A stretch of DNA of 64,000 nt, from NCBI GenBank assembly GCA_949358305.1, contig CASHSZ010000105.1, positions 62,001 through 126,000 of the forward strand, in the 5' to 3' direction. This document shows positions 10,970 through 24,259 of this stretch, one piece after another (within the stretch, counting starts at the first letter, position 1; the number at the start of each line of letters is the position of its first letter). A program made the translations under genes and the position numbers. The notes under the pieces are model-generated. The model ran no database searches, was not told the origin of the DNA, and worked only from the letters and a program-made list of their open reading frames with translations. Source of the stretch: Strigamia acuminata (taxonomy: Eukaryota; Arthropoda; Chilopoda; Geophilomorpha; Linotaeniidae).

Positions 10970-12285
10970 GGCCGTAACGGGCCGAAAACGGGAAAACTGA
11001 AAAAGTCGAGTGCGAGACCACGTGACCCGGAGTGTGGTTTTTGGGGGCGAGGGCCGTCCTCCGACCGCGCCGTGACGCGCCCCGAGTCGGATCAAGAGGC
11101 GACCCGGTCGGAAACCGAACCTCGGGGTTCCTCGAGGCGTGGTTTTTTGGGGACGGGGGGAGGGGGGGGGGGGGGGGATCGGGTCGCGTGCTCCGACCGC
11201 GCCGCAACGCGATGTGGGTCGGTCACCAACTTTTGTCAATTTTTGACAAATTTCCACGGAATTTCAGCAACATTTTACGAGACGTTTCTGCCCGACTAGA
11301 CACGTTTCCGCAGGTTTTAGCAAAACAACGTTAAATTCTGTGGAAATTTATCAAATGTTGACAAAATTCTGTGCAAGTTTTGTCAGATACTTACTTACTT
11401 ACGATATAACCTTCGGAAGCGAGTGCACCCGCAAAATCCGCACTTTGGGAGTGACTATTCCTCGGATTCCGGCCGGACCAAACTCTTCCGGAAAATGTCC
11501 GGGGGAATGCTGAGAGTGCCGATAGACGACATTCGATTTTATGTCGTGGATTTTTGTGCGGTTTGCGCCGTGTTTATTATTCGTACGAGATTTGGTATTT
11601 TCGCAGGGTTGTTGTCGCGCGAGATTCATCGGGGTAAAGCGAGTTCATCAACGACCTCGCCGGTGAATGTTGCTAAAAATCTGTGCAAGTGTTGTCAAAT
11701 ATTGCCGTGATTCGATGGAATTTTTGTCAGACATTGGGAAATTTTTTTTGACTTGTCCAACGCGCCAGTAAATCGAGCGTCCACACGCGCCCACATGCGT
11801 GAACAGTGCACTCGCCCTCCGCGCCCCGTCGGCGTAGGCGCCGGCCGTCCCCCCTTTCTCTCTCTCTCTCTCTCTTCCGCCCGGGAATCGCCCTTCCGCC
11901 CGTCACCGAATTTTGTCAATATCTGATAAATTTCCACAGAATTGCAGCGACATTGTACGGGATATTTCTGCCCGATTTGACGGACTTATGTAAAACATTG
12001 TTGAAATTCCGTGGAAATTTATAAAATATTGACAAAGGTTGGTGACCGACCCACGGCGCGTTGCGGCGCGGTCGGAGCACGCGACCCAATCCCCCCCTCC
12101 CCCCGTCCCCAAAAAACCACGCCCCGAGGAACCCCGAGGTTCGGTTTCCGACCGGGTCGCCTCTTGATCCGACCCGGGGCGCGTCACGGCGCGGTCGGAG
12201 GACGGCCCTCGCCCCCAAAAACCACACTCCGGGTCACGTGGTCTCGCACCCGACTCTCTCAGTTATCCCGTTACGGCCCTTGGCC
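10970..12285. repeat. F module 1: foldback with about 300-bp inverted arms
   Basis: The left arm (about 10970-11290) and right arm (about 11990-12285) are inverted copies, both containing the sequence around the 72-bp B-block arm plus a GGTTCCTCGAGG-type segment and AT-rich monomer sequence. The left arm has a long G run (11154-11177, broken by one A); the right arm has only short C runs (about 12086-12105). The interior includes a segment (11386-11700) not found in the B blocks and a (TC)n tract. Confidence 0.8.
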
Positions 12286-14705
12286 GTAACGGGCCGTTAC
12301 GGGATCGTGACGGGACCGTCGGCGGCCCGTTAACGGCCCGCACGGGCCGTGACGGGATCGTGACGGGACCGTTGGCGGCCCGTTAACGGCCCGCACGCGC
12401 CGTGACGGGACCGTGACGGGACCGTCGGCGGCCCGTTAACGGCCCGTACGACTCCATGCGGGCCGTTGACGGGCCGTTAACGGGCCGTTAACGGGCCGTT
12501 AACGGCGTAAATCGAAAAAATCAACAACCGACAACACGTACGTGAAAACGCGTACAACATTCATAGACATTAATCTCGAATCCTGTTTTTGGTTTTACGC
12601 CGTTAACGGGCCGTTAACGGGCCGTTAACGGCCCGTTAACGGCCCGTTAACGGCCCGCGTGAGGTCGTACGGGCCGTCGGCGAGCCGAAGTCCGGGAACG
12701 AAGGCCGTGACGGGATCGTGACGGGACTGTCGGCGGCCCGTTAACGGCCCGCACGCGCCGTGACGGGACCGTGACGGGACCGTCGGCGGCCCGTTAACGG
12801 CCCGTGCGGGCCGTTGCGGGATCGTGACGGGATCGTCGACGGCCCGTTAACGGCCCGTGCGGGCCGTTGCGGGCCGTTGACGGGCCGTTGACGGGCCGTT
12901 AACGGGCCGTTAACGGGCCGTTACGGCGTGAATCGAAAAAATCAACAACCGACAACACGTACATGAAAACGCGTACAACATTCATAGACATTAATCTCGA
13001 ATCCTGTTTTCGGTTTTGCCCCGTTAACGGGCCGTTAACGGGCCGTTAACGGGCCGTTAACGGCCCGTGCGGGCCGTTGCGGGATCGTGACGGGACCGTC
13101 GACGGCCCGTTAACGGCCCGTGCGGGCCGTTGCGGGATCGTGACGGGACCGTCAGCGGCCCGTTAACGGCCCGTGCGGGCCGTTGCGGGATCGTGACGGG
13201 ATCGTCGACGGCCCGTTAACGGCCCGTGCGGGCCGTTGCGGGATCGTGACGGGACCGTCAGCGGCCCGTTAACGGCCCGTGCGGGCCGTTGCGGGATCGT
13301 GACGGGATCGTCGACGGCCCGTTAACGGCCCGTGCGGGCCGTTGCGGGCCGTTGACGGGCCGTTGACGGGCCGTTAACGGGCCGTTAACGGGCCGTTACG
13401 GCGTGAATCGAAAAAATCAACAACCGACAACACGTACATGAAAACGCGTACAACATTCATAGACATTAATCTCGAATCCTGTTTTTGGTTTTACGCCGTT
13501 AACGGGCCGTTAACGGGCCGTTAACGGCCCGTTAACGGCCCGCGTGAGGTCGTACGGGCCGTCGGCGAGCCGAAGTCCGGGAACGAAGGCCGTGACGGGA
13601 TCGTGACGGGACCGTCAGCGGCCCGTTAACGGCCCGTGCGGGCCGTTGCGGGATCGTGACGGGATCGTCGACGGCCCGTTAACGGCCCGTGCGGGCCGTT
13701 GCGGGATCGTGACGGGACCGTCAGCGGCCCGTTAACGGCCCGTGCGGGCCGTTGCGGGATCGTGACGGGATCGTCGACGGCCCGTTAACGGCCCGTGCGG
13801 GCCGTTGCGGGCCGTTGACGGGCCGTTGACGGGCCGTTAACGGGCCGTTAACGGGCCGTTACGGCGTGAATCGAAAAAATCAACAACCGACAACACGTAC
13901 ATGAAAACGCGTACAACATTCATAGACATTAATCTCGAATCCTGTTTTTGGTTTTACGCCGTTAACGGGCCGTTAACGGGCCGTTAACGGCCCGTTAACG
14001 GCCCGCGTGAGGTCGTACGGGCCGTCGGCGAGCCGAAGTCCGGGAACGAAGGCCGTGACGGGATCGTGACGGGACCGTCAGCGGCCCGTTAACGGCCCGT
14101 GCGGGCCGTTGCGGGATCGTGACGGGATCGTCGACGGCCCGTTAACGGCCCGTGCGGGCCGTTGCGGGCCGTTGACGGGCCGTTGACGGGCCGTTAACGG
14201 GCCGTTAACGGGCCGTTACGGCGTAAATCGAAAAAATCAACAACCGACAACACGTACGTGAAAACGCGTACAACATTCATAGACATTAATCTCGAATCCT
14301 GTTTTTGGTTTTACGCCGTTAACGGGCCGTTAACGGCCCGTTAACGGCCCGTTAACGGCCCGCATGAGGTCGTACGGGCCGTTACGGGGTCGTGACGGGA
14401 CCGTCGGCGGCCCGTTAACGGCCCGTGCGGGCCGTTACGGGATAGTTACGGAACCGTCGGCGGCCCGTTAACGGCCCGTGCGAGCCGTTACGGGATCGTG
14501 ACGGGACCGTCGGCGGCCCGTTAACGGCCCGTGCGAGCCGTTACGGGATTGTGACGGGACCGTCGGCGGCCCGTTAACGGCCCGTGCGGGCCGTTTTCGA
14601 CCCGTTGCGGCCGTTTTCGACCCGTTGCGGCCCGTTTTCGACCCGTTACGGTCCTTGGCCGTAACGGGCCGAAAACGGGAAAACTGAAAAAGTCGAGTGC
14701 GAGAC
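12286..14705. repeat. G array 2: five spacers in CpG-rich repeats
   Basis: The 87-bp spacer recurs at 12510, 12931, 13406, 13869 and 14226, separated by GC arms of variable length (periods 357-478 bp). Spacer ends carry the dyad ACGGCGTAAA/TTTACGCCGT in several copies. One copy has GCCCC in place of TACGCC at its right end (about 13020). No gene. Confidence 0.9.
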
Positions 14706-17506
14706 CACGTGACCCGGAGTGTGGTTTTTGGGGACGAGGGCCGTCCTCCGACCGCGCCGTGACGCGCCGCGGGTCGGTCACCAACTTTTGTCAATTTTTG
14801 ACAGATTTTCACGGAATTTCAGCGACATTTTACGAGACGTTTCTGCCCGATGGGACGGACTTCTGTAAAACATTGCTTAAAATCCATGGAAATTTATCAC
14901 ATATTGACAAAATTCGGTGCAAGTTTTGTCAGAAATTAGGAAAAAACTTTTTTCAAAACTCGTCCAACGCGCCGGTAAATTGAGCGCCCACGTGCGTCGA
15001 CAGTGGGCGCTTCAAAACCGCGTGGACACTGTCAGATCTCGGCACAGTTTGATGCGCCCAAATCTAGCAATACTTGCACCGACTTTTGGCAATTTGTGAC
15101 AAATTTTCACAGAATTTCGGCAACATTTTACGACACATTTCTGCCCGGTTGGACACATTTCCACAGGTTTTTTGTAAAACGTTGCTAAAATTCCGTTGAA
15201 TTTCATCAAAAATTGTGTCAAAAGTCGGTGACGGGCGGAGGGGCGAGCTCCGGGCGCCCGAGAGAGAGAGAGAAAGAGAGAGAGAGGGGACGGCCGGGGC
15301 TCCCGCCAACGGGCGGAGGGGCGAGCCTTGGCGGGTTGGGCGTGCACTATCTAGGCATGTGGGCGCTCGATTTACCGGCACGTTGGACAAGTTTTGAAAA
15401 TTTTTTTTTCCTAATTTTTGACAAAATTAGCACCGAATTTTGCCAATATTTGATAAATTTCCACGGAATTTTATCAATGTTTTACAAAAAACCCCTGGAA
15501 ATGTGTCCAATCGAGCAGAAATGTCTCGTAAAATATCGCTGAAATTTGTCTAAAATTGACAAAAAATCGGTGCAAGTTTTGCTAGATATTTGCCCGGATC
15601 AAACTGTGCCCGAAACCGCCCGATCTGACAGTGTGCACGCGGGCTGGACGTGCCCACTGTCCCCGCATGTGCACTCGCCGGCGCGTTGGACGAGTTTAAG
15701 AAGATTTTATCAATTTCTGACAAAACTTGCATCGATTTTTTGTCAATTTTTGATAAATTTCCCCAGAATTTTAGCAATAAAACCTTTGAAAATGTATCCA
15801 AAAGAGCAGAAATGTCCTGTAAAATATTGCTGAAAATCTGTTGAAGTTCATCAAATATTGACAAAAATCTGTGACGAGCGGAGGGGCGATCCTTTGGCGG
15901 CCGAAAGAGAGAGGGGGGACGGTCGGGGCTCCCGCCGACGGGCGGAGGGGCGAGCCTTGGCGGCCGAGAGAGAGAGAGAGAGAGGACGGCCGGGGCTCCC
16001 GCCGGCGCACTGTCCACGCATGGGCGCGCTCGATTTACTGGCGCGTTGGACGAATTTTAAATTTTTTGTTTCCTATTTCTGACAAAATTTGCACCGACTT
16101 TTGGCAATTTGTGACAAATTTTCACAGAATTTCGGCAACATTTTACGACACATTTCTGCCCGGTTGGACACATTTCCACAGGTTTTTTGTAAAACGTTGC
16201 TAAAATTCCGTTGAATTTCATCAAAAATTGTGTCAAAAGTCGGTGACGGGCGGAGGGGCGAGCTCCGGGCGCCCGAGAGAGAGAGAGAAAGAGAGAGAGA
16301 GGGGACGGCCGGGGCTCCCGCCAACGGGCGGAGGGGCGAGCCTTGGCGGGTTGGGCGTGCACTATCTAGGCATGTGGGCGCTCGATTTACCGGCACGTTG
16401 GACAAGTTTTGAAAATTTTTTTTTCCTAATTTTTGACAAAATTAGCACCGAATTTTGCCAATATTTGATAAATTTCCACGGAATTTTATCAATGTTTTAC
16501 AAAAAACCCCTGGAAATGTGTCCAATCGAGCAGAAATGTCTCGTAAAATATCGCTGAAATTTGTCTAAAATTGACAAAAAATCGGTGCAAGTTTTGCTAG
16601 ATATTTGCCCGGATCAAACTGTGCCCGAAACCGCCCGATCTGACAGTGTGCACGCGGGCTGGACGTGCCCACTGTCCCCGCATGTGCACTCGCCGGCGCG
16701 TTGGACGAGTTTAAGAAGATTTTATCAATTTCTGACAAAACTTGCATCGATTTTTTGTCAATTTTTGATAAATTTCCCCAGAATTTTAGCAATAAAACCT
16801 TTGAAAATGTATCCAAAAGAGCAGAAATGTCCTGTAAAATATTGCTGAAAATCTGTTGAAATTCATCAAATATTGACAAAAATCTGTGACGAGCGGAGGG
16901 GCGATCCTTTGGCGGCCGAAAGAGAGAGGGGGGACGGTCGGGGCTCCCGCCGACGGGCGGAGGGGCGAGCCTTGGCGGCCGAGAGAGAGAGAGAGAGAGG
17001 ACGGCCGGGGCTCCCGCCGGCGCACTGTCCATGGGCGCGCTCGATTTACTGGCGCGTTGGACGAATTTTAAATTTTTTGTTTCCTATTTCTGACTAAATT
17101 TGCACAGACTTTTGTCAATTTTTGACAAATTTTCACGGAATTTCAGCAATGGGACGGACTTATGTAAAACATCGCTTAAAATCTGGAAATCTGTCAAATC
17201 TTCTTTAAATTTATGCAAGATATTGGGAAATTTTGGTTTAACTCGTCCAACGGGCCGGTAAATCGAGCGCCCACACGCGCCCACATGCACGTCCAACCCG
17301 CATGGGCACTGTCACATCGGACGTTTGTTGCGTGCAAAACTTGCACCGACTTTTGGCCATTTTTGGTTAAACTTTCGCACAATTTCTGCCCGATTGGACA
17401 CTGAGGTTCGGTTTCCGACCGGGTCGTTTCTTGTCCGACCCGCGGCGCGTCGCGGCGCGGCCGGAGGACGGCCCTCGTCCCCAAAAACCACACTCCGAGT
17501 CACGGG
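14706..17506. repeat. Satellite block B2 (2,801 bp, two units)
   Basis: Same architecture as B1: arms at 14706-14777 and 17435-17506, units at 15076-16090 and 16091-17101. Confidence 0.92.
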
Positions 17507-18362
17507 TCGCACGGCCAACAGGCCGTGACGGGCCGTAGCGGGTCGAAAACGGGCCGTTAACGGCCCGTTGACGGCCCGTTAGCGGCCCGCATGAGGTCGC
17601 ACGGGCCGTCGGCGAGCCGAAGTCCGGGAACGAAGGCCGTTACGGGACCGTGACGGGACCGTCGGCGGCCCGTTAACGGCCCGTGCGAGCCGTTACGGGA
17701 CCGTGACGGGACCGTCGGCGGCCCGTTAACGGCCCGTGCGGGCCGTTACGGGATCGTGACGGGACCGTCGGCGGCCCGTTAACGGCCCGTGCGGGCCGTT
17801 ACGGGATCGTAACGGGCCGTTAACGGGCCGTTAACGGGCCGTTAACGGGCCGTGACGGTGTAAATCGAAAAAATCAACAACCGACAACACGTACATGAAA
17901 ACGCGTACAACATTCATAGACATTAATCTCGAATCCTGTTTTTGGTTTTACGCCGTTAACGGGCCGTTAACGGCCCGTTAACGGCCCGTTAACGGCCCGC
18001 ATGAGGTCGTACGGGCCGTTACGGGGTCGTGACGGGATCGTCGGCGGCCCGTTAACGGCCCGTGCGGGCCGTTACGGGATAGTTACGGAACCGTCGGCGG
18101 CCCGTTAACGGCCCGTGCGAGCCGTTACGGGATCGTGACGGGACCGTCGGCGGCCCGTTAACGGCCCGTGCGAGCCGTTACGGGATTGTGACGGGACCGT
18201 CGGCGGCCCGTTAACGGCCCGTGCGGGCCGTTTTCGACCCGTTGCGGCCGTTTTCGACCCGTTGCGGCCGTTTTCGACCCGTTGCGGCCCGTTTTCGACC
18301 CGTTACGGTCCTTGGCCGTAACGGGCCGAAAACGGGAAAACTGAAAAAGTCGAGTGCGAGAC
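17507..18362. repeat. G array 3
   Basis: 856 bp of CpG-rich palindromic repeats with one spacer at 17863-17949. No gene. Confidence 0.9.
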
Positions 18363-21300
18363 CACGTGACCCGGAGTGTGGTTTTTGGGGACGAGGGCCG
18401 TCCTCCGACCGCGCCGTGACGCGCCGCGGGTCGGTCACCAACTTTTGTCAATTTTTGACAGATTTTCACGGAATTTCAGCGACATTTTACGAGACGTTTC
18501 TGCCCGATGGGACGGACTTCTGTAAAACATTGCTTAAAATCCATGGAAATTTATCACATATTGACAAAATTCGGTGCAAGTTTTGTCAGAAATTAGGAAA
18601 AAACTTTTTTCAAAACTCGTCCAACGCGCCGGTAAATTGAGCGCCCACGTGCGTCGACAGTGGGCGCTTCAAAACCGCGTGGACACTGTCAGATCTCGGC
18701 ACAGTTTGATGCGCCCAAATCTAGCAATACTTGCACCGACTTTTGGCAATTTGTGACAAATTTTCACAGAATTTCGGCAACATTTTACGACACATTTCTG
18801 CCCGGTTGGACACATTTCCACAGGTTTTTTGTAAAACGTTGCTAAAATTCCGTTGAATTTCATCAAAAATTGTGTCAAAAGTCGGTGACGGGCGGAGGGG
18901 CGAGCTCCGGGCGCCCGAGAGAGAGAGAGAAAGAGAGAGAGAGGGGACGGCCGGGGCTCCCGCCAACGGGCGGAGGGGCGAGCCTTGGCGGGTTGGGCGT
19001 GCACTATCTAGGCATGTGGGCGCTCGATTTACCGGCACGTTGGACAAGTTTTGAAAATTTTTTTTTCCTAATTTTTGACAAAATTAGCACCGAATTTTGC
19101 CAATATTTGATAAATTTCCACGGAATTTTATCAATGTTTTACAAAAAACCCCTGGAAATGTGTCCAATCGAGCAGAAATGTCTCGTAAAATATCGCTGAA
19201 ATTTGTCTAAAATTGACAAAAAATCGGTGCAAGTTTTGCTAGATATTTGCCCGGATCAAACTGTGCCCGAAACCGCCCGATCTGACAGTGTGCACGCGGG
19301 CTGGACGTGCCCACTGTCCCCGCATGTGCACTCGCCGGCGCGTTGGACGAGTTTAAGAAGATTTTATCAATTTCTGACAAAACTTGCATCGATTTTTTGT
19401 CAATTTTTGATAAATTTCCCCAGAATTTTAGCAATAAAACCTTTGAAAATGTATCCAAAAGAGCAGAAATGTCCTGTAAAATATTGCTGAAAATCTGTTG
19501 AAATTCATCAAATATTGACAAAAATCTGTGACGAGCGGAGGGGCGATCCTTTGGCGGCCGAAAGAGAGAGGGGGGACGGTCGGGGCTCCCGCCGACGGGC
19601 GGAGGGGCGAGCCTTGGCGGCCGAGAGAGAGAGAGAGAGAGGACGGCCGGGGCTCCCGCCGGCGCACTGTCCACGCATGGGCGCGCTCGATTTACTGGCG
19701 CGTTGGACGAATTTTAAATTTTTTGTTTCCTATTTCTGACAAAATTTGCACCGACTTTTGGCAATTTGTGACAAATTTTCACAGAATTTCGGCAACATTT
19801 TACGACACATTTCTGCCCGGTTGGACACATTTCCACAGGTTTTTTGTAAAACGTTGCTAAAATTCCGTTGAATTTCATCAAAAATTGTGTCAAAAGTCGG
19901 TGACGGGCGGAGGGGCGAGCTCCGGGCGCCCGAGAGAGAGAGAGAAAGAGAGAGAGAGGGGACGGCCGGGGCTCCCGCCAACGGGCGGAGGGGCGAGCCT
20001 TGGCGGGTTGGGCGTGCACTATCTAGGCATGTGGGCGCTCGATTTACCGGCACGTTGGACAAGTTTTGAAAATTTTTTTTTCCTAATTTTTGACAAAATT
20101 AGCACCGAATTTTGCCAATATTTGATAAATTTCCACGGAATTTTATCAATGTTTTACAAAAAACCCCTGGAAATGTGTCCAATCGAGCAGAAATGTCTCG
20201 TAAAATATCGCTGAAATTTGTCTAAAATTGACAAAAAATCGGTGCAAGTTTTGCTAGATATTTGCCCGGATCAAACTGTGCCCGAAACCGCCCGATCTGA
20301 CAGTGTGCACGCGGGCTGGACGTGCCCACTGTCCCCGCATGTGCACTCGCCGGCGCGTTGGACGAGTTTAAGAAGATTTTATCAATTTCTGACAAAACTT
20401 GCATCGATTTTTTGTCAATTTTTGATAAATTTCCCCAGAATTTTAGCAATAAAACCTTTGAAAATGTATCCAAAAGAGCAGAAATGTCCTGTAAAATATT
20501 GCTGAAAATCTGTTGAAGTTCATCAAATATTGACAAAAATCTGTGACGAGCGGAGGGGCGATCCTTTGGCGGCCGAAAGAGAGAGGGGGGACGGTCGGGG
20601 CTCCCGCCGACGGGCGGAGGGGCGAGCCTTGGCGGCCGAGAGAGAGAGAGAGAGAGGACGGCCGGGGCTCCCGCCGGCGCACTGTCCACGCATGGGCGCG
20701 CTCGATTTACTGGCGCGTTGGACGAATTTTAAATTTTTTGTTTCCTATTTCTGACAAAATTTGCACCGACTTTTGGCAATTTGTGACAAATTTTCACAGA
20801 ATTTCGGCAACATTTTACGACACATTTCTGCCCGGTTGGACACATTTCCACAGGTTTTTTGTAAAACGTTGCTAAAATTCCGTTGAATTTCATCAAAAAT
20901 TGTGTCAAAAGTCGGTGACGGGCGGAGGGGCGAGCTCCGGGCGCCCGAGAGAGAGAGAGAAAGAGAGAGAGAGGGGACGGCCGGGGCTCCCGCCAACGGG
21001 CGGAGGGGCGAGCCTTGGCGGGTTGGGCGTGCACTATCTAGGCATGTGGGCGCTCGATTTACCGGCACGTTGGACAAGTTTTGAAAATTTTTTTTTCCTA
21101 ATTTTTGACAAAATTAGCACCGAATTTTGCCAATATTTGATAAATTTCCACGGAATTTTATCAATGTTTTACAAAAAACCCCTGGAAATGTGTCCAATCG
21201 AGCAGAAATGTCTCGTAAAATATCGCTGAAATTTGTCTAAAATTGACAAAAAATCGGTGCAAGTTTTGCTAGATATTTGCCCGGATCAAACTGTGCCCGA

Positions 21301-22178
21301 AACCGCCCGATCTGACAGTGTGCACGCGGGCTGGACGTGCCCACTGTCCCCGCATGTGCACTCGCCGGCGCGTTGGACGAGTTTAAGAAGATTTTATCAA
21401 TTTCTGACAAAACTTGCATCGATTTTTTGTCAATTTTTGATAAATTTCCCCAGAATTTTAGCAATAAAACCTTTGAAAATGTATCCAAAAGAGCAGAAAT
21501 GTCCTGTAAAATATTGCTGAAAATCTGTTGAAATTCATCAAATATTGACAAAAATCTGTGACGAGCGGAGGGGCGATCCTTTGGCGGCCGAAAGAGAGAG
21601 GGGGGACGGTCGGGGCTCCCGCCGACGGGCGGAGGGGCGAGCCTTGGCGGCCGAGAGAGAGAGAGAGAGAGGACGGCCGGGGCTCCCGCCGGCGCACTGT
21701 CCATGGGCGCGCTCGATTTACTGGCGCGTTGGACGAATTTTAAATTTTTTGTTTCCTATTTCTGACTAAATTTGCACAGACTTTTGTCAATTTTTGACAA
21801 ATTTTCACGGAATTTCAGCAATGGGACGGACTTATGTAAAACATCGCTTAAAATCTGGAAATCTGTCAAATCTTCTTTAAATTTATGCAAGATATTGGGA
21901 AATTTTGGTTTAACTCGTCCAACGGGCCGGTAAATCGAGCGCCCACACGCGCCCACATGCACGTCCAACCCGCATGGGCACTGTCACATCGGACGTTTGT
22001 TGCGTGCAAAACTTGCACCGACTTTTGGCCATTTTTGGTTAAACTTTCGCACAATTTCTGCCCGATTGGACACTGAGGTTCGGTTTCCGACCGGGTCGTT
22101 TCTTGTCCGACCCGCGGCGCGTCGCGGCGCGGCCGGAGGACGGCCCTCGTCCCCAAAAACCACACTCCGAGTCACGGG
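18363..22178. repeat. Satellite block B3 (3,816 bp, three units)
   Basis: Arms at 18363-18434 and 22107-22178; units at 18733, 19748 and 20763-21773. From about 18731 it repeats 6757 onward at an offset of 11,974 bp. Confidence 0.92.
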
Positions 22179-22943
22179 TCGCACGGCCAACAGGCCGTGA
22201 CGGGCCGTAGCGGGTCGAAAACGGGCCGTTAACGGCCCGTTGACGGCCCGTTAGCGGCCCGCATGAGGTCGCACGGGCCGTCGGCGAGCCGAAGTCCGGG
22301 AACGAAGGCCGTTACGGGACCGTGACGGGACCGTCGGCGGCCCGTTAACGGCCCGTGCGAGCCGTTACGGGACCGTGACGGGACCGTCGGCGGCCCGTTA
22401 ACGGCCCGTGCGGGCCGTTACGGGATCGTGACGGGACCGTCGGCGGCCCGTTAACGGCCCGTGCGGGCCGTTACGGGATCGTAACGGGCCGTTAACGGGC
22501 CGTTAACGGGCCGTTAACGGGCCGTGACGGTGTAAATCGAAAAAATCAACAACCGACAACACGTACATGAAAACGCGTACAACATTCATAGACATTAATC
22601 TCGAATCCTGTTTTTGGTTTTACGCCGTTAACGGGCCGTTAACGGCCCGCATGAGGTCGTACGGGCCGTTACGGGGTCGTGACGGGATCGTCGGCGGCCC
22701 GTTAACGGCCCGTGCGGGCCGTTACGGGATAGTTACGGAACCGTCGGCGGCCCGTTAACGGCCCGTGCGAGCCGTTACGGGATCGTGACGGGACCGTCGG
22801 CGGCCCGTTAACGGCCCGTGCGAGCCGTTACGGGATTGTGACGGGACCGTCGGCGGCCCGTTAACGGCCCGTGCGGGCCGTTTTCGACCCGTTGCGGCCG
22901 TTTTCGACCCGTTGCGGCCCGTTTTCGACCCGTTACGGTCCTT
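22179..22943. repeat. G array 4
   Basis: Near-identical copy of G array 1 at an offset of 11,974 bp, with the spacer at 22535-22621. Confidence 0.9.
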
Positions 22944-24259
22944 GGCCGTAACGGGCCGAAAACGGGAAAACTGAAAAAGTCGAGTGCGAGACCACGTGAC
23001 CCGGAGTGTGGTTTTTGGGGGCGAGGGCCGTCCTCCGACCGCGCCGTGACGCGCCCCGAGTCGGATCAAGAGGCGACCCGGTCGGAAACCGAACCTCGGG
23101 GTTCCTCGAGGCGTGGTTTTTTGGGGACGGGGGGAGGGGGGGGGGGGGGGGATCGGGTCGCGTGCTCCGACCGCGCCGCAACGCGATGTGGGTCGGTCAC
23201 CAACTTTTGTCAATTTTTGACAAATTTCCACGGAATTTCAGCAACATTTTACGAGACGTTTCTGCCCGACTAGACACGTTTCCGCAGGTTTTAGCAAAAC
23301 AACGTTAAATTCTGTGGAAATTTATCAAATGTTGACAAAATTCTGTGCAAGTTTTGTCAGATACTTACTTACTTACGATATAACCTTCGGAAGCGAGTGC
23401 ACCCGCAAAATCCGCACTTTGGGAGTGACTATTCCTCGGATTCCGGCCGGACCAAACTCTTCCGGAAAATGTCCGGGGGAATGCTGAGAGTGCCGATAGA
23501 CGACATTCGATTTTATGTCGTGGATTTTTGTGCGGTTTGCGCCGTGTTTATTATTCGTACGAGATTTGGTATTTTCGCAGGGTTGTTGTCGCGCGAGATT
23601 CATCGGGGTAAAGCGAGTTCATCAACGACCTCGCCGGTGAATGTTGCTAAAAATCTGTGCAAGTGTTGTCAAATATTGCCGTGATTCGATGGAATTTTTG
23701 TCAGACATTGGGAAATTTTTTTTGACTTGTCCAACGCGCCAGTAAATCGAGCGTCCACACGCGCCCACATGCGTGAACAGTGCACTCGCCCTCCGCGCCC
23801 CGTCGGCGTAGGCGCCGGCCGTCCCCCCTTTCTCTCTCTCTCTCTCTCTTCCGCCCGGGAATCGCCCTTCCGCCCGTCACCGAATTTTGTCAATATCTGA
23901 TAAATTTCCACAGAATTGCAGCGACATTGTACGGGATATTTCTGCCCGATTTGACGGACTTATGTAAAACATTGTTGAAATTCCGTGGAAATTTATAAAA
24001 TATTGACAAAGGTTGGTGACCGACCCACGGCGCGTTGCGGCGCGGTCGGAGCACGCGACCCAATCCCCCCCTCCCCCCGTCCCCAAAAAACCACGCCCCG
24101 AGGAACCCCGAGGTTCGGTTTCCGACCGGGTCGCCTCTTGATCCGACCCGGGGCGCGTCACGGCGCGGTCGGAGGACGGCCCTCGCCCCCAAAAACCACA
24201 CTCCGGGTCACGTGGTCTCGCACCCGACTCTCTCAGTTATCCCGTTACGGCCCTTGGCC
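22944..24259. repeat. F module 2: second copy of the foldback
   Basis: Copy of F module 1 at an offset of 11,974 bp, including the G run (about 23128-23151) and the interior segment (23360-23674). Confidence 0.8.

Noticed and set aside
12510-14312. Regularly spaced identical elements resembling a CRISPR array
   Set aside because: The recurring 87-bp element is far longer than CRISPR repeats, the intervening DNA is itself repetitive, periods vary, and the context is eukaryotic.
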